64,000 nt of DNA from JBJXGE01 sp046154185. GTDB taxonomy: Bacteria; Planctomycetota; UBA8108; UBA1146; JAJFFE01. Below the pieces are notes generated by a model, which was given only the letters and a program-made list of their open reading frames with translations, had not been told where the DNA came from and searched no databases. Positions 62,207 through 64,000 of the stretch are shown one piece after another. Position 1 is the first letter of the stretch. Every line of letters begins with the position of its first letter. The stretch covers positions 10,344 through 74,343 of the forward strand of contig JBJXGE010000095.1 of the NCBI GenBank assembly GCA_046154185.1, given 5' to 3'. The position numbers were made by a program, and so were the translations under genes.

Positions 62207-63994
62207 ATGTGCAAGCGTCTTGCATGGTGCGTCGCGTTCGTCTGGATGGTGACTGCTGGCTTCTTCCAGGTGTCACACCCGGCATGGTCGACCGCGCCGT
62301 TCGCGTTCCCTGGTGCCATGGCTAACCCGGGTTCGTTGCCTTTCCACGGCGCCGTGCGTTTTGTCGAGAACCTGGGACAGTTTGACGCCACGGTGCGGTT
62401 TCGTGGCCAGACTCGTGGGGGTGTCGTTTACCTGCGTGAGCAGGACATGATCTTCAGCTTTCTCGTCCCACAGGCCGCAGAGTCGCAGTGGGCTCTCATT
62501 CCCCTGCGCTTTGTCGATTCGAACGCGTGCGAAATCATCGGGGAGACCCGGCTGCCACAGGTCTCGAACTACTTCATCGGGAACGAACCCGGCCGCTGGC
62601 GAACCAATGTGCCGCACTTCGAGTCGGTGCTCTATCGGGACCTCTACCCCGGCATCGATCTGCACGTGCGGATCACGGCGGAACGCTTCGAGTACGATGC
62701 GATCGTCTGGCCGGGCGCAGACCTGGCTCAAGTCGAGATTCAATTCCCGCTGGGTGGCCAGGCGCGCATCGCTCCGGACGGTGCCATGCTGGTGGAAACG
62801 GCGCACGGCGAGTTTCGCCAGGATGCGCCGGTCGTTTACCAGAACCGGAACGGCGTGCGCATCGCGTTCCCGGCGCGGTACGAGTTGCGGGGTGCGGACC
62901 GCTTTGGTTTCCGGGTCGACGCGGGCTGGGACCCGTTACGTCCGCTGGTCGTCGACCCGATCGTGTCCTACGCCACTTTCGTGGGTGGAGACGCCACGGA
63001 GTACGGGATATCCAGGGGTCAGCCGAACGTCTCGTTGCTCTCCAATGGAGACTGTGTGTTCTCAGGAAGCACGGCCTCCGCGGCTGGCTTCGATGCGCCG
63101 TCTGGTGGGCCGGCTGGGTATCAACCGTCCCTGACCGGCGTCTCCAGTGCATTCGTGGTGGTATTCACTCCGGCCGCGGGTCTCCTCGATGGGGGCGTGC
63201 GGGCGTTTACCTACCTGGGCGGCACCAACGGGGTCGCTCCCGTTTCGTCAGGGGCTTATGCGACTGCGATCGGGGACGACGACTCGATCACCATCAGTGG
63301 TACCACCTCCGCTTCGGATTTCCCCTCGGTCAGGGCGCTGCAAACCTGGTCCGTGACCTCGGAAGACCTGGGCTTCCTGGCCAAGCTGAGTCCCGACCTG
63401 ACCACCCTGGTGTACAGCACGTACTTCGGTGGACTTCAAACCTCGTGCATGCCAGTCAAACTCCACGAGGGGCGCGTCTATGTGGCAGGGCACACGCGAT
63501 CCGGCCCGGCCGAGGGACTTCCCTTCCGAGTTGCGCCGGGCAGTCCGCTGGTCGTCGATGGCTTCACCTATGATCTGGTGTCACCGAATTCGACCGTGTT
63601 CAAAGGGTTCTTCTCGGTCCTCGATGAAAGCCCCGATCCGACGCAGGTCGCCCTGTCCGTTCACTACACCACTCTCTTCGGCGGTAACCAATTGCCGCCG
63701 ATGGGATCCAGCGGTCTGACGATCGTGTATGGCATGGATGTGAGCGAGACCGGCGACGTCTACGTGGTGGGATCGACCAATCTCGTCGACTTCGAGACCA
63801 AGCCCTTCGATGCATGGGACACGAGTCGTGCGCCGGACATTCTGTTTGGCGAAGGTTACATCGCGCGGTTTCACTGCTCAGCGACAATTACTTTTGAGTT
63901 GAGCGACAATTATTTCTGCGTTCCTCACAATCGGAGACGTCCGTCGCTAACTTGGCCCCTCCCAAAGGATTGGGGGGAAGGCTGCCGAGATTGA
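62207..63994 (+). CDS. SBBP-type surface protein, apparently truncated by a mobile element
   Basis: Frame of 595 residues from ATG 62207 (GAGGG 6 nt upstream; the TTG at 62189 is not needed). Signal peptide LAWCVAFVWMVTAGFFQ. Residues ~45-260 match the N-terminal domain of the 2623-5391 protein (FVENLGQFDATVRFRGQTRG, GNEPGRWRTNVPHFESVLY, LYPGIDLHVRI). Blades follow (YATFVGGDATEYG, AFTYLGGTNGVAP, YSTYFGGLQTS). Family-like sequence ends at YIARFHC (about 63875). The last ~38 residues are unrelated and coincide with AT-rich repeat-bearing DNA. The dockerin module expected at the end is absent. Confidence 0.75.
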   Translation: MCKRLAWCVAFVWMVTAGFFQVSHPAWSTAPFAFPGAMANPGSLPFHGAVRFVENLGQFDATVRFRGQTRGGVVYLREQDMIFSFLVPQAAESQWALIPLRFVDSNACEIIGETRLPQVSNYFIGNEPGRWRTNVPHFESVLYRDLYPGIDLHVRITAERFEYDAIVWPGADLAQVEIQFPLGGQARIAPDGAMLVETAHGEFRQDAPVVYQNRNGVRIAFPARYELRGADRFGFRVDAGWDPLRPLVVDPIVSYATFVGGDATEYGISRGQPNVSLLSNGDCVFSGSTASAAGFDAPSGGPAGYQPSLTGVSSAFVVVFTPAAGLLDGGVRAFTYLGGTNGVAPVSSGAYATAIGDDDSITISGTTSASDFPSVRALQTWSVTSEDLGFLAKLSPDLTTLVYSTYFGGLQTSCMPVKLHEGRVYVAGHTRSGPAEGLPFRVAPGSPLVVDGFTYDLVSPNSTVFKGFFSVLDESPDPTQVALSVHYTTLFGGNQLPPMGSSGLTIVYGMDVSETGDVYVVGSTNLVDFETKPFDAWDTSRAPDILFGEGYIARFHCSATITFELSDNYFCVPHNRRRPSLTWPLPKDWGEGCRD

Positions 63995-64000
63995 CCGCGA
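63877..64000. mobile_element. Putative terminus of an insertion sequence (IS21-like appearance), partial
   Basis: The sequence changes character at about 63877: GCGACAATTA occurs at 63881-63890 and again at 63903-63912, a 22-bp period, in AT-richer DNA. Tandem imperfect repeats of this type near the tip are typical of IS21-family ends. It interrupts the SBBP gene. No transposase is visible before the window ends, so the family is tentative. Confidence 0.4.

Overview
This 64 kb window comes from a high-GC Gram-negative bacterium, most likely a member of the Planctomycetota. Several signs point there. Secreted proteins carry C-terminal dockerin-like Asp-rich modules. An ECF sigma factor sits divergent from a Hanks-type Ser/Thr kinase, and there is a second sigma/zinc-finger anti-sigma pair. 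Large YD-repeat and beta-propeller surface proteins are present, as is LPS-related machinery (two LptF/G-type permeases and a PagL-like lipid A deacylase). I cannot place it below phylum.

Layout. 1-1149: 3' part of hflX. 1211-5471 (-): two secreted proteins, a right-handed beta-helix protein and an SBBP-type propeller whose 5' end carries an octanucleotide tandem repeat. 5848-9791: two coupled cell-envelope proteins with carboxypeptidase-regulatory-like repeats. 10031-15018: a transporter/acyltransferase/acyl-ACP synthetase fusion, PagL (-) and a membrane-anchored protein with DnaJ-type zinc-binding motifs. 15019-18426: repeats, a MazG-like protein, lptF-lptG, a bidirectional terminator and tRNA-Ala(CGC). 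18672-24872: another beta-helix protein, a reverse-transsulfuration operon (cystathionine beta-synthase, cystathionine gamma-lyase, M19 dipeptidase) and a GAF-GGDEF protein. 25100-33304: a 2335-residue RHS/YD-repeat protein with a C-terminal HELGH metalloprotease-like domain, followed by a lipoprotein. 33434-37460: DinB, a dockerin protein, a DUF4058-type protein, an anti-sigma factor and an ECF sigma factor.

37966-48982 is an arsenic operon of the arsenosugar type. It encodes a metal-binding-like periplasmic protein, an ArsM-type methyltransferase, a PiT-family phosphate permease, an ArsS-type radical SAM protein, a VTT-DUF547 fusion, a MerA-like flavoprotein, a GT87-like membrane glycosyltransferase and a three-domain transferase fusion. 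Most start codons overlap or nearly touch the previous stop.

49074-50188 holds tandem RDD-family paralogues. 50249-56009 is an NAD-linked formate dehydrogenase locus with divergent fdhD. Its catalytic subunit is interrupted by an in-frame TGA at the active-site position, immediately before His and followed by a hairpin with a GGTCT loop, so it is read here as a selenocysteine protein. The usual alpha subunit is also split into two genes. 56040-58818: two more dockerin-tagged secreted proteins. 58928-62066: ECF sigma factor and Ser/Thr kinase. 62207-63994: an SBBP-type protein that seems to be cut at about 63877 by the end of a mobile element.

Three things stand out. Six proteins end in a shared dockerin-plus-cysteine module finishing exactly in Cys-Pro, and a seventh copy lies inside the RHS protein. 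The formate dehydrogenase is split and contains selenocysteine. The SBBP gene at 2623-5471 looks like a phase-variable locus that is currently out of frame with its best start site.
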